A stretch of 64,000 bases of DNA from Candidatus Eisenbergiella pullistercoris (GCA_019115665.1 DXDD01000036.1:1-64000); one strand, 5' to 3'. Positions 1-8,711 are shown, counted from the stretch's first letter. Made by a program: numbers and translations. Notes: generated from the letters alone by a model not told the origin.

Positions 1-579
1 AGCATAATCCGGCCTTTCAATTTCTCTTTCTATCCTCCAGTACTGACCGAACCCCTGCCTTATCCAGATTGTATACATACCGAGCAACCTGGCAGGAACA
101 ATATCGTTATCGATCCTGTCTCCTATCATGACTGCCTGCTGCGGCTTACATTGGCTTCGCTGCAGTGCCATATCAAAAATCCTCCGATCCGGCTTTGATA
201 CTCCTTCCTCTGCAGAAGCTACCACCAGATCCAGATACTTCAGAACTCCATAGTTCTTCAGTCGCTCCTCAGTTCCGGGGCGCTGATTTGCTATAATACC
301 CAAACGATATTTTCTACTCAAAATACCCAGGCATTTGGCGGCATCAGTATACAAAATCTCTCCTTCCGGATTCCAAGCGGGTACAGGAACACCATATTTC
401 TTCGCGATCTCCAGATCTCCCTTCCGATTCTGTCTGTAAAGCTCCATCGCGCCTTCATAGACGTTCTCATAAGAAACCCCGGACAGTGCAGCGATCTTCC
501 TTAGCCTGTACTCATAAGGAATGCGCTCATCAATCAGGGTGGAACCCATATCAAAAAAGAGCCATTTTATTCCTTCCAT
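1..579 (-). CDS. HAD-like hydrolase, 3' end cut by window edge
   Basis: This reading frame is absent from the ORF track because it runs off the left edge. It starts at an ATG (577-579) and stays open for 193 codons to base 1. Near the N-terminus is FFDMGSTL, the HAD motif I. The usual second Asp (position +2 from the nucleophile) is Gly here, as in some HAD proteins that are not classical phosphatases. SKPD (motif III Lys) and IGDRIDND (motif IV, metal-binding acidic residues) follow, so the core HAD fold is nearly complete. An upstream GGAG-like site lies in GGAGTGAAACA. A likely role is hydrolysis of a small phosphorylated metabolite, but the substrate is unknown and the altered motif I leaves activity uncertain. 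Confidence 0.8.
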   Translation of the reverse strand, partial: MEGIKWLFFDMGSTLIDERIPYEYRLRKIAALSGVSYENVYEGAMELYRQNRKGDLEIAKKYGVPVPAWNPEGEILYTDAAKCLGILSRKYRLGIIANQRPGTEERLKNYGVLKYLDLVVASAEEGVSKPDRRIFDMALQRSQCKPQQAVMIGDRIDNDIVPARLLGMYTIWIRQGFGQYWRIEREIERPDYA

Positions 580-590
580 TGTTTCACTCC

Positions 591-623
591 AAAACTGCCG
601 CACAGGTTTCCCCGTGCGGCAGT
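591..623 (-). terminator. Rho-independent terminator-like hairpin after the radical SAM gene
   Basis: On the minus strand a perfect 10-bp stem ACTGCCGCAC/GTGCGGCAGT with a 10-nt loop is followed by TTTT. It sits 16 nt after the stop of the radical SAM gene and just before the HAD start, so it probably separates the two transcripts. The T-run is short. Confidence 0.6.
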
Positions 624-638
624 CATAATTTTGCCCGT

Positions 639-1589
639 TTATTTTTTCCTGTTCTTCTTCAGAATGTCGTTCACAATATCCATCCGCAGCCCCGCGTCGA
701 TGAAATCGCAGTGCTTGCAGAAGGGATAATTCTGTCTGCCGTCCTTCACGGCCTCTCTCAGCTTCTGATAGGCCGGGCTGTTCCAGGCATCCTTCAGGGG
801 TGTCTTCGTCAGATCGCCCATATCCGTCACCTCAAAGTTGTCGCAACAGCAGATTCCCAGCTTGCCGTTCGGGGTGATCCACATATCCGTGTAGGGCATC
901 AGGCAGGTTTCCTTAATGACCTTCTCCGTAGCCGCCTTGTTCGGCGCGCTTCCGGCCCGGTTGGTCAGGACCTCCTTCAGATAGCGCATCTGGATCAGGA
1001 TGTCCACATCCTTGAACTCGTCCGGATGGCTTTTCACATATTCATAGATCTCCTGGATGTTGTCATGGAACTTCATGTCCAGGCAGTAATTGTTGATGAT
1101 GAGCTGATTCACGAAAGGGACGATGGCCTTCACCTTGTCCACGGTCAGAAGCAGGCCGTTGGTGGACATGAAGATGAACACATCCGGGAGCTGCTCCCTG
1201 GCGTACTTGTGAAACTCCACGATCCGGGTATCCAGCCAGGGTTCGTTGTTTCCATACAAAGTCAGATGGCCCTTATAGCCCCAGTCGCGGAGCTGATCGA
1301 TGATGCTGTAGTACAGCTCGTCCGACATCCTGGCATAGGGACGCTTTTCCGCGTTCTTGTTCGCGGTGCAGAATTCACAGGTGCTGTTGCAGCGGTTGAT
1401 CGTCTCCAGGTTCACCACATTGGGGTGCGGGATCGGATCGCTCTCCATGAAATATTTGATATATTCTCTCTGAGATTTTCCTCTCGTCAGAAACTGCAGG
1501 GTCAGATATCCCTCGCTCGCCAGCTTCGGGAAATATTTTCTCATGTTCCAGCCGAATTTTCCGGCGTAGTTGTGAACTCTGATCGGCAT
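639..1589 (-). CDS. Radical SAM protein with SPASM-type C-terminal domain
   Basis: The 316-aa product carries the radical SAM signature CNSTCEFC (CxxxCxxC) near residue 70, which binds the [4Fe-4S] cluster that cleaves S-adenosylmethionine. Its C-terminal Cys cluster (GICCCDN, then CKHCD) is typical of a SPASM domain carrying auxiliary Fe-S centres. SPASM proteins modify peptides, sugars or other enzymes; the substrate here cannot be read from the sequence. I chose ATG 1589 rather than the track start at 1733. It has AAGGAG 7 nt upstream, and the longer frame would run through a strong promoter at 1647-1675. It stands as a single gene between a terminator hairpin and that promoter. Confidence 0.85.
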   Translation of the reverse strand: MPIRVHNYAGKFGWNMRKYFPKLASEGYLTLQFLTRGKSQREYIKYFMESDPIPHPNVVNLETINRCNSTCEFCTANKNAEKRPYARMSDELYYSIIDQLRDWGYKGHLTLYGNNEPWLDTRIVEFHKYAREQLPDVFIFMSTNGLLLTVDKVKAIVPFVNQLIINNYCLDMKFHDNIQEIYEYVKSHPDEFKDVDILIQMRYLKEVLTNRAGSAPNKAATEKVIKETCLMPYTDMWITPNGKLGICCCDNFEVTDMGDLTKTPLKDAWNSPAYQKLREAVKDGRQNYPFCKHCDFIDAGLRMDIVNDILKKNRKK

Positions 1590-1646
1590 TGCGCTATCTC
1601 CTTTATCCTTTGCTTTTCGGCCAGAACGGCTCGTTCGTGCGTTATC

Positions 1647-1675
1647 ATCATAGCACCGGGGGGCTTTTCTGTCAA
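1647..1675 (-). promoter_or_regulatory. Sigma-A promoter for the radical SAM gene
   Basis: Minus strand: TTGACA, 17-bp spacer, TATGAT. It lies about 58 bp upstream of the chosen ATG (1589) and matches consensus at 11 of 12 positions. Confidence 0.85.
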
Positions 1676-1751
1676 TTCCGGCGGGGAACCTGAAATTGGG
1701 GAACCTGAGCATCTCCCCGTGGGATTTTTTCACACTTCCTTTTTCATTCCA

Positions 1752-3026
1752 TTAATCTTTCAGGCAACCAATTGGAACTACGTAAACTCCATCCTGCCGT
1801 CTGTATGCATAATCTCCCACTCCAATAAGGACCATTAAAAAGGAGGGGGCTTTCATCTTTGTTGTATCAATTTTTTCCTTCAGAGTCCTGAGATTTTCCG
1901 CCCCTTCCTCAATCAGTCTCTCTCCGCCAAGCTTCACTTCAACCAATCCATAAGAACCGTTTCTCAGGTGAACCACCGCATCACATTCCAATCCTGTTTT
2001 ATCCCGGAAATGATATATTTTCCCATTCAGCGCATCAGCAAATACCCTCAAATCTCTGATACACATTGTTTCAAAGAACAGACCAAAGGTATTCAAATCC
2101 CCAATCAAATCCTGGGGGCCTAATCCCAGGGCGGCAACAGCAATGGAAGGATCGACAAAATAGCGGGTATTCGAAGTCCTGATTGCTGTTTTGGAACGAA
2201 GATTTGGATTCCATGCCTCCATTTCCTCAATTACGAATATTTTCTGCAATGCATTGATATAGGAATATACCGTGTCTGTATCAAAAGATTCCGCGTCGTT
2301 CGCCATAATATCATCCCTAAGCAGCGTATTCGTTGCCTGCGAACCCTGATTTCTTGCGTAAGAGCGCATAAGACGTTTTACCCGTTCCGGGTTTCTTGTC
2401 ACGCCATCTGCGCGGGAGATATCTGATCTCACGACAGCATCATAATAGTCAAATGCCTGCTCAAGAGCAATGTCTCCTTTCAGGTCGGTTGCCCTTGGCC
2501 AGCCGCCGCGGCACACCAGAAATGCCAGTTGATTCAGGTCAAGCGAATTTTCTCCTTCGATCTGATCCGGCGTTTCAAAAAGCTCTTTTAAACTTACCTC
2601 GCCAGTTGAATCCAGAGATTCATATAAACTCATTGGCCGCATCAATATCCATGAAAAACGTCCTGTCCCTGTATGATGGATATGCTCATAGGAGGCAGGA
2701 ACCGCAGACCCTGTCAGAATGAACTGCCCCAGTTCATCCCTGTGATCGACCTCAAATCTGACAGCATCCCACAGTTTTGGAGCAATCTGCCATTCATCGA
2801 TCAGCCGCGGAATTTTTCCCTTCAGGAGCCTCCCCGGACTGATTTCTGCCATCGCCAGGTTTTGTTTTTCTTTTTCCGGATCTGCCATATAAAGAATACT
2901 CCCGGCAATCTGCTCCGCCGTTGTTGTTTTTCCGCACCATTTGGGACCTTCAATCAAAACAGCGCCTTTTCCAAGGAGACGTTTTTCTAATATTTTATCC
3001 GCAATCCTTGCTTTATATTTTCTCAT
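1752..3026 (-). CDS. AAA_14/DUF4143 family ATPase
   Basis: This is a two-domain protein of about 424 aa. The N-terminal P-loop ATPase has Walker A GPKWCGKTT and RLIDEWQ as Walker B. The C-terminal DUF4143 region has a PD-(D/E)XK-like core, GLECDAVV followed by LVEVK. Members are common accessory proteins of unknown function in gut bacteria; nuclease-like or restriction-like roles have been suggested but not established. ATG 3026 is preferred because AGGAGG lies 10 nt upstream. The track start (3101) would add 25 residues whose first codons come from the last unit of the 23-bp repeat array upstream; it cannot be excluded. The gene is isolated and has no operon partner. Confidence 0.85.
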   Translation of the reverse strand: MRKYKARIADKILEKRLLGKGAVLIEGPKWCGKTTTAEQIAGSILYMADPEKEKQNLAMAEISPGRLLKGKIPRLIDEWQIAPKLWDAVRFEVDHRDELGQFILTGSAVPASYEHIHHTGTGRFSWILMRPMSLYESLDSTGEVSLKELFETPDQIEGENSLDLNQLAFLVCRGGWPRATDLKGDIALEQAFDYYDAVVRSDISRADGVTRNPERVKRLMRSYARNQGSQATNTLLRDDIMANDAESFDTDTVYSYINALQKIFVIEEMEAWNPNLRSKTAIRTSNTRYFVDPSIAVAALGLGPQDLIGDLNTFGLFFETMCIRDLRVFADALNGKIYHFRDKTGLECDAVVHLRNGSYGLVEVKLGGERLIEEGAENLRTLKEKIDTTKMKAPSFLMVLIGVGDYAYRRQDGVYVVPIGCLKD

Positions 3027-3091
3027 TTCACCCGAGCCTCCTGCCATATGATATCCTAAGATTTCCCCCATTCTGTTAAAATCATACCTTC

Positions 3092-3206
3092 TTTTCGGCA
3101 TTTTGGCAAATAATTTTTCGGCATTATGGCGTTATATTATTCGGTGTTTTGGCGTTATATTTTTCGGCATTTTGGCATTATACTTTTCGGTGTTTTGGCA
3201 TCTACA
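3092..3206. repeat. Five-copy 23-bp tandem repeat upstream of the DUF4143 ATPase
   Basis: Five units start at 3092, 3115, 3138, 3161 and 3184, exactly 23 bp apart. The core on the plus strand is TTTTCGGCATTTTGGC, followed by a variable RTTATAT-like part. On the minus strand each unit reads GCCAAAAYGCCGAAAA with a TATAAT/TATAAC-like box, so promoter -10 elements may sit inside the units. The copy nearest the gene overlaps the alternative upstream ATG. Operator, promoter or variable-number repeat are all possible. Confidence 0.85.
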
Positions 3207-3218
3207 GCAGCTTTCGCC

Positions 3219-5186
3219 TCATTCCTGCCCATACACATAGATCGTATAAGGCGACCCTTCCCCGCTGTATGTCCCAATCAGCGTGAACCCAAGCTCCGGC
3301 GCATTCCCGATCTCGATCCGGGAAAACAGATATTTTCCGCCAAGCTCCCGGAACATATCTGCGTCAATATAGAGCGCATCGTCCGCCACCCGCATGGTGC
3401 GCACCGGATTCCAGGTGTTCTCGCCGGAGCCGGAGAAGATATAGGCTCTGGCTCCCCAGTCCCAGAAATAGGTATCCCATTCCTGTACCCGTTCGGTGGC
3501 GGGAGCGATCATGGCGCCGAATTTTTCCTTGTATTCCTGGGGATAAAAGCCCAGATAGCCGTCCAGGGTGGAGATCCCGTTATAGGACAGGACCGCCGGA
3601 TGCATGCCGTAGGCGATGCCATACTCCCCGTCATAGCCGATGTCCTCTTTGATCTCATCGAACAGCTCTTCCGAGAAAAACTCCCGGTAGTTCAGATTTT
3701 CCACTTCCACGCCCCTCACCAGCCGGTAAGCATGGTAATAGAGGGTGTAATAAAAATCGTTGTATACCGCAGGGGTCAGCACCACCACGGCAAGGCTGAT
3801 GAGAAGAAGCGCGTTCCCCAGCCATTTCTTTCTTCTGTCATAGAGATATTTCACCAGCAGAAACAGGGCCGCGTACCACAGGAAGGGATTGAAAAATACG
3901 GTCCGGTTGAACTGAAAGCCCTCCAGAGGCGGGATCAGCGTCTCAAACAGCTCCCGCAGGCCGCCCCAGTAGTAGAAGCCGTAGATCAGGCAGTTTCCCA
4001 CGATAAAATATAGCACCAAGCAGAAGCTGTCCGTCAGGAGCCGTTTCGGCAGCCCCTGGCGCAGGAAGCAGGCCGCCCGGAACAGGAAAAACAGCAGGCA
4101 GAGCGGCAGCAGGAACCGGGTATGGGAGGGCTGGGCATGGAAGATCGCCTGGGAAAAGACCTCCCAGATGGTCTTCACGATCTGTCCCGCCGTGAAATTA
4201 TCCTCCGCCATGCTCCCCCGCATGGTCTCCACACTGGGAAACAGCATTTCTCCGAACAGCCGGTATTCAAACACGATATACCCCAGAGACAGGACGATCA
4301 GCGCCGCCAGAAGCCGCCAGCTGAAAAAACGGAATATTCCGCGCTTTCTCCCCCGCAGGCCGTCCCTCACCCACAGGATCAGAATCGCGAGGAGCAGATA
4401 GCCCAGAATGAAAATGCCGAAATAGGAAAAATAGGAAAGCAGCGGATAGAAAAACAGAAGCAGCAGGCTGAACAGCCAGCCGCGCGTTTTCCTTTCCTGC
4501 GGTCTGACGGCAGTCTCTGTCCGGCCGCCATGCTCCGGCTTCGGCCTTCTCCCATTCCAGGGAGCTTCGCCCCGGTAGATCCTGCGAAGCAGGAAGATCA
4601 CAAGGGGAATGGAAGAAAAGGCGATCCCGTAGGTAGGAAACAGCGGCAGCAGACCGTAGATCAGCCCGCAGACCACCGCGATGGGACGGTACTTTTCCCA
4701 GGCGTTTTCCCGGCCCGAAGCGGCGCTTTGTACCCCCGCAGCATTCTGTCCGGCGGCAGCGCACTGCCCCGTCGCAGCATCCTGCCCCGCCGGCAGGCTG
4801 CCGGCGGAAGACCGTCCGTTCGTATCATAAATATCCTTCGCCAGCACGTACACGGAAAAGACCGCGGTCAGGATCTTCAGGAAATAGCCGCACAGATAGG
4901 CGGCAAAGGGCGGGAGCAGAAAAAAAAGAATATTATACAGGGAAAACTCCGAGCTCAGGTAATCCCTGGTGATGCCGCCCAGAATAGGGACCACGGCGTC
5001 ATGGGCAAAAAAGGTGCCGGAATGCTTCATCGCCATGAAATGCCCCATGAACAGGTCCAGATTGTCATGGACGGCGATGTAACTGTTTTCTCCGACAAAA
5101 AGAAAAACCGCCGCCTCTCCCAGAACGGCGGCTCCCAGCAGGAACCAGTACCATTTTTTGATCACGGGCTGCAGCAGTTTTTTCAT
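3219..5186 (-). CDS. DUF6044-like polytopic membrane protein
   Basis: This 655-aa protein has an N-terminal membrane anchor followed by the loop VHDNLDLFMGHF. It then has about 11-12 hydrophobic segments and a soluble C-terminal domain of roughly 180 residues. The size, the acidic first loop and the C-terminal domain match the DUF6044 family, which resembles YfhO and other GT-C-fold envelope glycosyltransferases; a sugar-transfer role is inferred only. Its ATG overlaps the stop of the rrf2-like gene (ATGA), so translation is probably coupled. A cytosolic or periplasmic loop holds four 6-residue repeats (AATGQC-type), encoded by an 18-bp tandem repeat. Confidence 0.75.
   Translation of the reverse strand: MKKLLQPVIKKWYWFLLGAAVLGEAAVFLFVGENSYIAVHDNLDLFMGHFMAMKHSGTFFAHDAVVPILGGITRDYLSSEFSLYNILFFLLPPFAAYLCGYFLKILTAVFSVYVLAKDIYDTNGRSSAGSLPAGQDAATGQCAAAGQNAAGVQSAASGRENAWEKYRPIAVVCGLIYGLLPLFPTYGIAFSSIPLVIFLLRRIYRGEAPWNGRRPKPEHGGRTETAVRPQERKTRGWLFSLLLLFFYPLLSYFSYFGIFILGYLLLAILILWVRDGLRGRKRGIFRFFSWRLLAALIVLSLGYIVFEYRLFGEMLFPSVETMRGSMAEDNFTAGQIVKTIWEVFSQAIFHAQPSHTRFLLPLCLLFFLFRAACFLRQGLPKRLLTDSFCLVLYFIVGNCLIYGFYYWGGLRELFETLIPPLEGFQFNRTVFFNPFLWYAALFLLVKYLYDRRKKWLGNALLLISLAVVVLTPAVYNDFYYTLYYHAYRLVRGVEVENLNYREFFSEELFDEIKEDIGYDGEYGIAYGMHPAVLSYNGISTLDGYLGFYPQEYKEKFGAMIAPATERVQEWDTYFWDWGARAYIFSGSGENTWNPVRTMRVADDALYIDADMFRELGGKYLFSRIEIGNAPELGFTLIGTYSGEGSPYTIYVYGQE
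4720..4791. repeat. 18-bp tandem repeat (4 copies) inside the DUF6044 gene
   Basis: Four consecutive 18-bp units of the type GCAGCATTCTGTCCGGCG encode AATGQC, AAAGQN, AAGVQS and AASGRE. The repeats are in frame, so copy-number change would alter loop length without breaking the gene. Confidence 0.8.
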
Positions 5187-5680
5187 TTTCCTTCTCCTTC
5201 GCGCTTTTCTTTCCGTGCGTCCGCTCCGGCTTCCTCCGGTCTGTCCGGAGCGTTTTCCATATGCCGCCGGACCAGGTCCGCGATGGTCACATGATCCACG
5301 ACCCCGTTCACCGCATCCGCCAGCTGCCGCCAGACGCCGGCCGCCTCACAGAAGGACTGCCGGCCGCAGCCGCCGTCCTCTCCGCATTCCTCCAGACAGG
5401 GAGCGGGACTTAATGAGCCCTCCGTCAGGCGCAGGATCTGCCCCACCGTATAGTCTTCGGGGTTTCCGGCAAGGCAGTAACCGCCCTGGGCGCCTCTGAC
5501 GCTGCGGACAAAACCTGCCCGGTTCAGGACCGCTATGATCTGTTCCAGATATTTTTCCGATATCCCCTGGCGCTCTGCGATCTGCCTTGCCTTCACATAC
5601 TCTTTCCGGCCGTACAGCGCCAGATCCAGCATGACGCGGACCGCATATCTGCCTTTGGTGGAAATTCTCATGGCACTCAT
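5183..5680 (-). CDS. Rrf2-family transcriptional regulator (CymR-like candidate)
   Basis: The 165-aa protein starts with the Rrf2 winged-helix domain: MRISTKGRYAVR, then RQGISEKYLEQI and RSVRGAQGGY in helix-turn-helix and wing positions. Residues 95-111 contain four Cys (C-x3-C-x5-C-x5-C), close to where IscR-type members bind Fe-S. Context with metNIQ and cysK suggests a regulator of sulfur amino acid genes, as CymR does in Bacillus together with CysK. A palindrome at the cysK promoter could be its site. Start may be M1 (5680) or M4 (5671), since SD-like GGAA and GGAATGAG sequences serve either. The stop overlaps the next start. An alternative role is Fe-S homeostasis (IscR-like), but no isc genes are present. 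Confidence 0.85.
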   Translation of the reverse strand: MSAMRISTKGRYAVRVMLDLALYGRKEYVKARQIAERQGISEKYLEQIIAVLNRAGFVRSVRGAQGGYCLAGNPEDYTVGQILRLTEGSLSPAPCLEECGEDGGCGRQSFCEAAGVWRQLADAVNGVVDHVTIADLVRRHMENAPDRPEEAGADARKEKREGEGK

Positions 5681-5699
5681 TCCGTTCTCGTTCCTTTCA

Positions 5700-5729
5700 T
5701 ATCCGGGTACGGCGGACCGTACCCGGATA
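5700..5729. repeat. Perfect 13-bp inverted repeat before the rrf2-like gene
   Basis: TATCCGGGTACGG, loop CGGA, CCGTACCCGGATA. The stem is perfect, with no T-run on either side. It lies between metQ and the rrf2-like gene, directly upstream of that gene's ribosome binding site. It could weaken read-through from metQ, act as a DNA palindrome for a regulator, or be a mobile palindromic element. Confidence 0.75.
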
Positions 5730-5757
5730 CTGTCCGCAGCAGGTCAGGCCCTCAGAG

Positions 5758-5836
5758 AACCGTTCCGGTCATCCCCTTGCAGGGAGCCGTTTCGGTCCCC
5801 CCTCGAAGGGAGCTGTTTTGGTCATCCCTCAAAGGG
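5758..5836. repeat. 26-bp tandem repeat (3 copies) at the 3' end of metQ
   Basis: Units at 5758-5784, 5785-5810 and 5811-5836 share the pattern AGCCGTTTCGGTC followed by CCCYTYRAAGGG. Each unit can form a small CCCT/AGGG hairpin. The unit nearest metQ includes its last codons and stop. Confidence 0.75.
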
Positions 5837-6802
5837 AACCACGGAGCCCTGATAGGTGTCCTCGATGTACTGTCTGATCTCATCGGATTTCAGCACGGAT
5901 ACCAGAGCCTGGATCCCTTCGCTGTTTTCATTTCCTTCTTTTACCGCCACAACGTTCACATATTTCTGTACCGCCTCGGAATCGGAGGTCTCCACAGCCA
6001 GCGCGTCCGTGGAAGCGTTCAGTCCCGCCTGCAGCGCGTAGTTTCCGTTGATCACCGCGAAGTCAAAGTCTGGAAGGCTTCTCGGGATCTGCTCCGCAGC
6101 CAGCTCGATAAAGGAAATGTTGTGCGGGTTGTCGGTAATATCATTCACCGTGGCGTTGATGCCAGCATCCGCGTTCAGGGTGATCAGGCCCTGCTCCTGC
6201 AGAAGAAGGAGCGCTCTCGCCTCGTTGGTGGTATCATTGGGAACCGCGATCTCCGCGCCGTCCGTGATGGCCGCAAGGTCGCTCTGCTTTCCGGGATAGA
6301 TTCCGAGAGGCTCATAGTGGATGCTTCCGGCGCTCACCAGATGGGTTCCTCTTTCCTCGTTAAAGCTTTCCAGATAGGTGATGTGCTGGAAATAGTTGGC
6401 GTCGATCTCGTCGCTCTCCACAACCTCATTGGGCATGATATAATCGGTGAACTCCGTCACCTCCAGCGTCCAGCCCTGCTCAGCCAGAAGGGGAGCCGCA
6501 GCGGCAAGGATCTCCGCGTGAGGCACGCTGGTGGCCGCCACAGTGATGGTTCCTTTGGACTCTACGGCCTGGGTTTCCGCCGCATCGCTCTCAGCCGCCT
6601 CTGTTTCGGAAGCGCCGGTCTCAGCCGCGGCGCTCTCCTGCACGCTTTCCGCTTCTGCGGCCGCCGTCTCCGCAACCGCCGTGCTTTCTGCGGAAGCCGC
6701 GCTCTCCGCGCCCGTTCCCTGCGCCGCGTCCGAGCCGCAGCCCGCCAGCAGGCCGGCGGTCAGAAGCGCCGCTGTGATCAGTGACAATGCTTTCTTTTTC
6801 AT
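5822..6802 (-). CDS. metQ: Methionine ABC transporter substrate-binding lipoprotein
   Basis: NlpA/MetQ family lipoprotein that captures methionine outside the membrane and delivers it to MetNI. The N-terminus MKKKALSLITAALLT is a signal peptide with lipobox LLAGC. It is followed by an unusually long Ala/Ser/Glu/Thr linker of about 60 residues, then the binding domain beginning GTITVAATSVPHAEIL. Family features such as DYIMPN and ANYFQH are present. ATG 6802 is chosen because GGAGGAG sits 5 nt upstream; the track start adds four residues (MEEI) that overlap the SD. It is the third gene of metN-metI-metQ, and its 3' end lies inside a 26-bp repeat array. Confidence 0.93.
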   Translation of the reverse strand: MKKKALSLITAALLTAGLLAGCGSDAAQGTGAESAASAESTAVAETAAAEAESVQESAAAETGASETEAAESDAAETQAVESKGTITVAATSVPHAEILAAAAPLLAEQGWTLEVTEFTDYIMPNEVVESDEIDANYFQHITYLESFNEERGTHLVSAGSIHYEPLGIYPGKQSDLAAITDGAEIAVPNDTTNEARALLLLQEQGLITLNADAGINATVNDITDNPHNISFIELAAEQIPRSLPDFDFAVINGNYALQAGLNASTDALAVETSDSEAVQKYVNVVAVKEGNENSEGIQALVSVLKSDEIRQYIEDTYQGSVVPFEG

Positions 6803-6968
6803 AATCTCCTCCATTCCGCCGGGGCTTTTTCCCCGGCATGTCTTTTGCAGCCCTCCCGACGCCGTTTCTTTTTTCCGGCAGAAAGGAAATGGCCGCAGCC
6901 TTCCCGGCAGAAGACCGCCGGCCTGTCATTGGCCATCGGAACGTGATCCGCCGGTCTATCATCGGCCG

Positions 6969-7634
6969 TCAGAGCGTGATCCGCCGGTCCAGCTTCCTCG
7001 CCAGCTTCATGCAGATCGCCTGCATGATCTGTACCAGGACCACCAGAAGGATCACGGTGACGATCATGATATCAAATTCATAACGGTTGTAGCCGTAACG
7101 GATGGCGATATCGCCAAGTCCGCCGCCGCCCACCGCTCCGGCCATGGCCGAATAGCCCAGGATTGTCCCGAGAGCGATCGCCAGGTTGGAAAGCAGAGAG
7201 GAACGGGCCTCCAGAAGCATCACCTTCGTCACGATGGTGGGGATTCCCGCGCCCATGCTCTTCGCCGCTTCGACCACGCCCCGGTCCACCTCAAGCAGGG
7301 AGGATTCCACCAGCCTCGCCACAAAGGGAGCCGCCGCAAGCGTCAGCGGAACCACCGTTGCGCTGGGGCCGTAGCTTTTTCCCACGATAGCCCTGGTGAG
7401 CGGGATCACCAGGATCAGAAGGATCAGGAAGGGGATGCTTCGGGTGATGTTCACGATCACATCCAGCACCCGGTTCACCGCCGCGTTGGGTTTAAGCCCC
7501 TCGCGCCCCGTCACCACCAGGGCCACGCCCACGGGGAGCCCGATCACATATGCCATAAGGGTGGAGAGGAGCGTCATGTAAATGGTGGCAAACGTGCCCT
7601 CCACGATCATCATTACCGTTGCGCTATTCCACAT
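6969..7634 (-). CDS. metI: Methionine ABC transporter permease
   Basis: 221-aa integral membrane permease of the BPD_transp_1 type with about five hydrophobic helices. The EAA-loop-like segment EAAKSMGAG, which docks onto the ATPase MetN, lies in the middle. The ending GYNRYEFDIM is typical of MetI. The first codons overlap the end of metN by 11 bp, and GGAGGAG lies upstream inside metN, so translation is probably coupled. Together with MetN and MetQ it forms the methionine importer. Confidence 0.93.
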   Translation of the reverse strand: MWNSATVMMIVEGTFATIYMTLLSTLMAYVIGLPVGVALVVTGREGLKPNAAVNRVLDVIVNITRSIPFLILLILVIPLTRAIVGKSYGPSATVVPLTLAAAPFVARLVESSLLEVDRGVVEAAKSMGAGIPTIVTKVMLLEARSSLLSNLAIALGTILGYSAMAGAVGGGGLGDIAIRYGYNRYEFDIMIVTVILLVVLVQIMQAICMKLARKLDRRITL

Positions 7635-8637
7635 AATCGTCCAGCTCCTCCACCGTTAATTTTCTGTCCTTCAGATATTGTATCATCTTCTCCGCCGTCT
7701 GTTCGTCCTCCGGAAGCTGCAGGATCATCTGCCCTCTGGCGATGCCTCCCACATCCTGGGTATCCGCAAGCAGGATGTTCACCGACGCCCTGCATTCCAG
7801 TACCATGTTGGCGATCACCGGCTCGAAGGAGGAATTTTCCGTGAAAACGATGCGGATGCACCGCTTGCTGGTCATGATCGGCGTCCTCTTCTCTCCCTGG
7901 AAGACCAGCTTCTTCGCCGCCTTCGACTTCGGCGAAGTGAAGACCTCCTCCACGGTCCCGGTCTCCACCAGGCTTCCGCTGTCGATGATGGCCACATGGC
8001 TGCAGATCTCCTGCACCACGCTCATCTCATGGGTGATGATCACGATGGTGATGCCGTACTCTTTATTGATCCTGGACAGAAGCTCCAGGATGGAGCGGGT
8101 GGTCCTGGGATCCAGGGCGCTGGTCGCCTCGTCGCACAGAAGGATCCTCGGGTTCATGGCAAGGGCGCGGGCGATGGCCACCCTCTGCTTCTGTCCTCCG
8201 GAAAGCTGTGCCGGATAGGCGTCCGCCTTTTCCTCCAGCTCCACGATCTTCAGAAGCTCCCCGGCCTTTTTCCTGGCTTCCTTCTTCTTTTCTCCCAGGA
8301 TCTCCAGTGCGAAGCACACGTTGTCCAGCACCGTCCGCTGCATCAGCAGATTGAAATGCTGGAAGATCATCGCCACGCTGTTCCTGACCTTTCTCAGCTC
8401 CTTATCGCTGCAGCCCGCCAGATCCACGCCGTCGATCAGCACGGTTCCTTCCGTGGGCCTTTCCAGAAAATTCAGGCATCTCACCAGCGTGCTCTTGCCC
8501 GCTCCGGACATGCCGATGATGCCGTAGATATCTCCTTTGCCGATATCCAGGCTGATGTTTTTCAGAGCTTCGATCTCTCCATCCTTCGTCCGGAAGGTCT
8601 TCGACACGTTCCGGATCTGAATCACAGGTGTTTCCAT
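7624..8637 (-). CDS. metN: Methionine ABC transporter ATP-binding protein
   Basis: 337-aa ABC ATPase. Walker A is GMSGAGKST, the signature is LSGGQKQR, and Walker B is ILLCDEATSALD. The last about 80 residues match the NIL domain that senses methionine in MetN and inhibits transport (CIRIVFTENS, DVGGIARGQM). The track ORF begins far upstream inside cysK sequence. ATG 8637 is chosen because it has AAGGAG upstream, lies 37 bp below a good promoter and gives the family's usual length. It is first in the metNIQ operon, directly downstream of cysK. Confidence 0.94.
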   Translation of the reverse strand: METPVIQIRNVSKTFRTKDGEIEALKNISLDIGKGDIYGIIGMSGAGKSTLVRCLNFLERPTEGTVLIDGVDLAGCSDKELRKVRNSVAMIFQHFNLLMQRTVLDNVCFALEILGEKKKEARKKAGELLKIVELEEKADAYPAQLSGGQKQRVAIARALAMNPRILLCDEATSALDPRTTRSILELLSRINKEYGITIVIITHEMSVVQEICSHVAIIDSGSLVETGTVEEVFTSPKSKAAKKLVFQGEKRTPIMTSKRCIRIVFTENSSFEPVIANMVLECRASVNILLADTQDVGGIARGQMILQLPEDEQTAEKMIQYLKDRKLTVEELDDYVE

Positions 8638-8673
8638 TCCCGTCCGCTCCTTCTGCTTTCGTAAATTGAACCA

Positions 8674-8703
8674 ATCATACCACAATCCGGCCGGCTCTGT
8701 AAA
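8674..8703 (-). promoter_or_regulatory. Promoter of metNIQ
   Basis: Minus strand: TTTACA, 18-bp spacer, TATGAT, ending 37 bp before the metN ATG. No SAM riboswitch or T-box fits in the short leader. Confidence 0.7.
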
Positions 8704-8711
8704 TAGGCGCG

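Noticed and set aside
486-1838. 450-aa plus-strand ORF
   Set aside because: Opposite the radical SAM gene, which has a near-perfect promoter, SD and Cys motifs.
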